NCBI GenBank assembly: GCA_025358985.1
Contig: JANYHQ010000685.1
Coordinates: 1 to 6,747 of the forward strand
Origin: Acidimicrobiales bacterium
GTDB lineage: Bacteria; Actinomycetota; Acidimicrobiia; Acidimicrobiales; JANYDT01
DNA length: 6,747 bases
Direction of reading: 5' to 3'
Positions 5,751 to 6,747 of this stretch are shown in pieces (positions within the stretch are counted from its first letter, which is position 1; each line of letters begins with the position of its first letter). A program made the translations under genes and the position numbers. The notes beneath the pieces were generated by a model. That model saw only the letters and a program-made list of their open reading frames with translations, was not told the DNA's origin and made no database searches.

Positions 5751-6747
5751 ATGGCGAAAGATCACGGCTCAGGGCGAAGCAGAAGTGCTCGTCGTATCGC
5801 AGTGGCGGCTGTCGTGGCCGCAGCACTGATTGGAGCAGGCTGCAGTAGTAGCAAAACCAAGACCGTCGACTCCACGGTCGTGGGGAGCGATACCAGTGCA
5901 TCCGCCGACACCACTGCCGTGGGCGACGCCGCCACCACGGTGGCAGGCGCTGACACCACCGTTGCCGCTGGCACCACGGCCGCCACGGACACCACTGCGG
6001 TGGCCGCCGGCACCACCGTGGCTTCTGGGTCGCCGGGCTCCACTGGGTCCGCCCGGGAACTCGTCATTGCCCGTCAGATGGACATCAACTCCCTCGACGT
6101 CAGCCGTTCGTACTGCGACACCTGCCAGATCTTCAACACTGCGGTATACGAGACGCTGATCACCGCCGACGTCAAGGACGTGAACATCTTGCTGCCCCGT
6201 TTGGCCACCAAGTGGGAGGCCAATGCCGACAACACCCAGTTCACCTTCACCCTCAATCCGGCCGCCAAGTTCGCCGACGGCTCGGCGGTGGAAGCCAAGG
6301 ACGTGAAGTGGTCGTGGGAGCGGTTGGGCAACCTCAAGGGGTCGGCCAGTTATCTCATTGGTGGTACCGAGAGCATCGAGGCTCCCGACGCGGCCACTGT
6401 GGTCGTGAAGTTCAAGGCCCCCAACTCGGCGTTCTTACAGATTGCCGCAGCCAGTTACATGGGCGTCATCAACAGTGATGTGGCCACCACTCATGAAGCC
6501 ATTGCCGCAGTCGGAGCCGATACTGCGGACAAGTCCGAGCCATGGTTCCTGAAGAACTCAGCCGGTAGCGGCCCGTACACACTGGCCTCCTATACCCAGG
6601 GCGACGCGCTGGTGATGGCGGCCAACACTGCGTACTGGGGAGCCAAGAAGCCCACGTTCCCCAAGATCACCATCAAGGAAGTGAAGGACTCAGCCTCACA
6701 GTTGCAGCAACTCCAACAGGGTGATGTGGACATCGCCATGCAGTTGG
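5751..6747 (+). CDS. ABC-transporter substrate-binding lipoprotein, family 5 (dipeptide/nickel type), 3' truncated by window
   Basis: The first 332 codons of an open frame running off the right edge; full members have about 500-600 residues. AGGGGAG (5738-5744), 6 bases before ATG 5751, fixes the start. Residues 1-31 form a lipoprotein signal: basic SRSARR, hydrophobic IAVAAVVAAALIGAG, then C31 as the probable lipidated cysteine (-3 is Gly, slightly off the ideal lipobox). Residues 32-100 are a low-complexity Thr/Ala/Gly/Asp linker that would hold the binding domain off the membrane. The folded domain begins near ELVIARQMDINSLD (103-116) and shows SBP_bac_5 features: NTAVYETLI (129-137), LLPRLATKWEANADNTQFTFTL (147-168), KFADGSAVEAKDVKWSWER (173-191) and GSGPYTLASY (272-281). 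C122 and C125 (CDTC) could form a disulfide. Proteins of this family deliver peptides, nickel, opines or glycosides to a permease; permease and ATPase genes would be expected just outside the window. The divergent position and shared operator region suggest that its cargo feeds the kinase/lyase operon. Confidence 0.9.
   Translation, partial: MAKDHGSGRSRSARRIAVAAVVAAALIGAGCSSSKTKTVDSTVVGSDTSASADTTAVGDAATTVAGADTTVAAGTTAATDTTAVAAGTTVASGSPGSTGSARELVIARQMDINSLDVSRSYCDTCQIFNTAVYETLITADVKDVNILLPRLATKWEANADNTQFTFTLNPAAKFADGSAVEAKDVKWSWERLGNLKGSASYLIGGTESIEAPDAATVVVKFKAPNSAFLQIAAASYMGVINSDVATTHEAIAAVGADTADKSEPWFLKNSAGSGPYTLASYTQGDALVMAANTAYWGAKKPTFPKITIKEVKDSASQLQQLQQGDVDIAMQL
5895..6040 (+). repeat. 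Degenerate Thr/Ala linker repeats inside the lipoprotein gene
   Basis: Imperfect direct repeats coding for (A/T)DTT(A/V)-type and AGTT-type units. The closest copies are GACACCACTGCCGTGG (5907-5922) and GACACCACTGCGGTGG (5988-6003), with a looser copy at 5952. This is coding low complexity, typical of actinobacterial surface lipoprotein linkers, rather than a mobile or regulatory repeat. Linker length may vary between strains through slippage or recombination. Confidence 0.6.

Noticed and set aside
5895..6040. Repeat tract considered as a CRISPR-like or mobile-element repeat
   Set aside because: The units are imperfect, directly abutting and in frame. They encode a low-complexity protein linker, with no spacers or terminal inverted repeats.
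5762..6067. Val/Ala/Thr-rich minus-strand frame over the lipoprotein linker
   Set aside because: Its composition simply mirrors the Thr/Ala linker repeats of the real plus-strand gene, and it has no start context of note.

Overview
The window is gene-dense, G+C-rich bacterial DNA with a strong actinobacterial look: TTG/GTG start candidates, Ala/Val/Arg-rich proteins, tightly overlapping genes, and a lipoprotein with a long Thr/Ala/Gly linker after its lipid-anchoring cysteine, a style common in Acidimicrobiia and related Actinomycetota. The class-level placement is an inference from style, not from a marker gene.

Layout. (1) Positions 1-2046, plus strand: a TauD/TfdA-type Fe(II)/2-oxoglutarate dioxygenase, followed by a group 1 (MsnO8/YhbW-like) flavin-dependent luciferase-family oxidoreductase. 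(2) Positions 2018-5630, minus strand: a three-gene operon read right to left, TetR-family regulator, then FGGY-family sugar kinase, then a soluble sphingosine-1-phosphate-lyase-like PLP enzyme. Both junctions are 4-base ATGA stop/start overlaps. The lyase gene ends tail-to-tail with the flavin oxidoreductase gene, overlapping it by 29 bases, and a G/C-rich hairpin lies at that junction. (3) Positions 5631-5750: a short divergent control region holding a perfect 17-bp palindrome. (4) Positions 5751 to the right edge, plus strand: the first 332 codons of a family 5 (dipeptide/oligopeptide/nickel type) ABC-transporter substrate-binding lipoprotein, cut off by the window end.

How the parts may fit. 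The palindrome sits between a plausible -35 and -10 of the transporter gene and just upstream of the TetR gene, so the regulator probably controls both its own operon and the divergent transporter. A working model is an inducible uptake-and-breakdown unit: the lipoprotein captures a substrate, the FGGY kinase phosphorylates it or a derivative, and the S1P-lyase-like enzyme cleaves the resulting phosphorylated amino compound. This echoes the kinase-plus-lyase logic of sphingoid-base breakdown, but with a sugar-kinase fold in place of a lipid kinase. The lyase keeps most catalytic residues but has Gln where the S1P lyase family has a conserved His, and the kinase differs from xylulokinases at substrate- and phosphate-loop positions, so the substrate is probably neither S1P nor xylulose. 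The two oxygenases on the left may or may not belong to the same pathway.

No tRNA, rRNA, CRISPR array, insertion sequence or attachment site was seen. No stretch over 300 bases lacks a gene.
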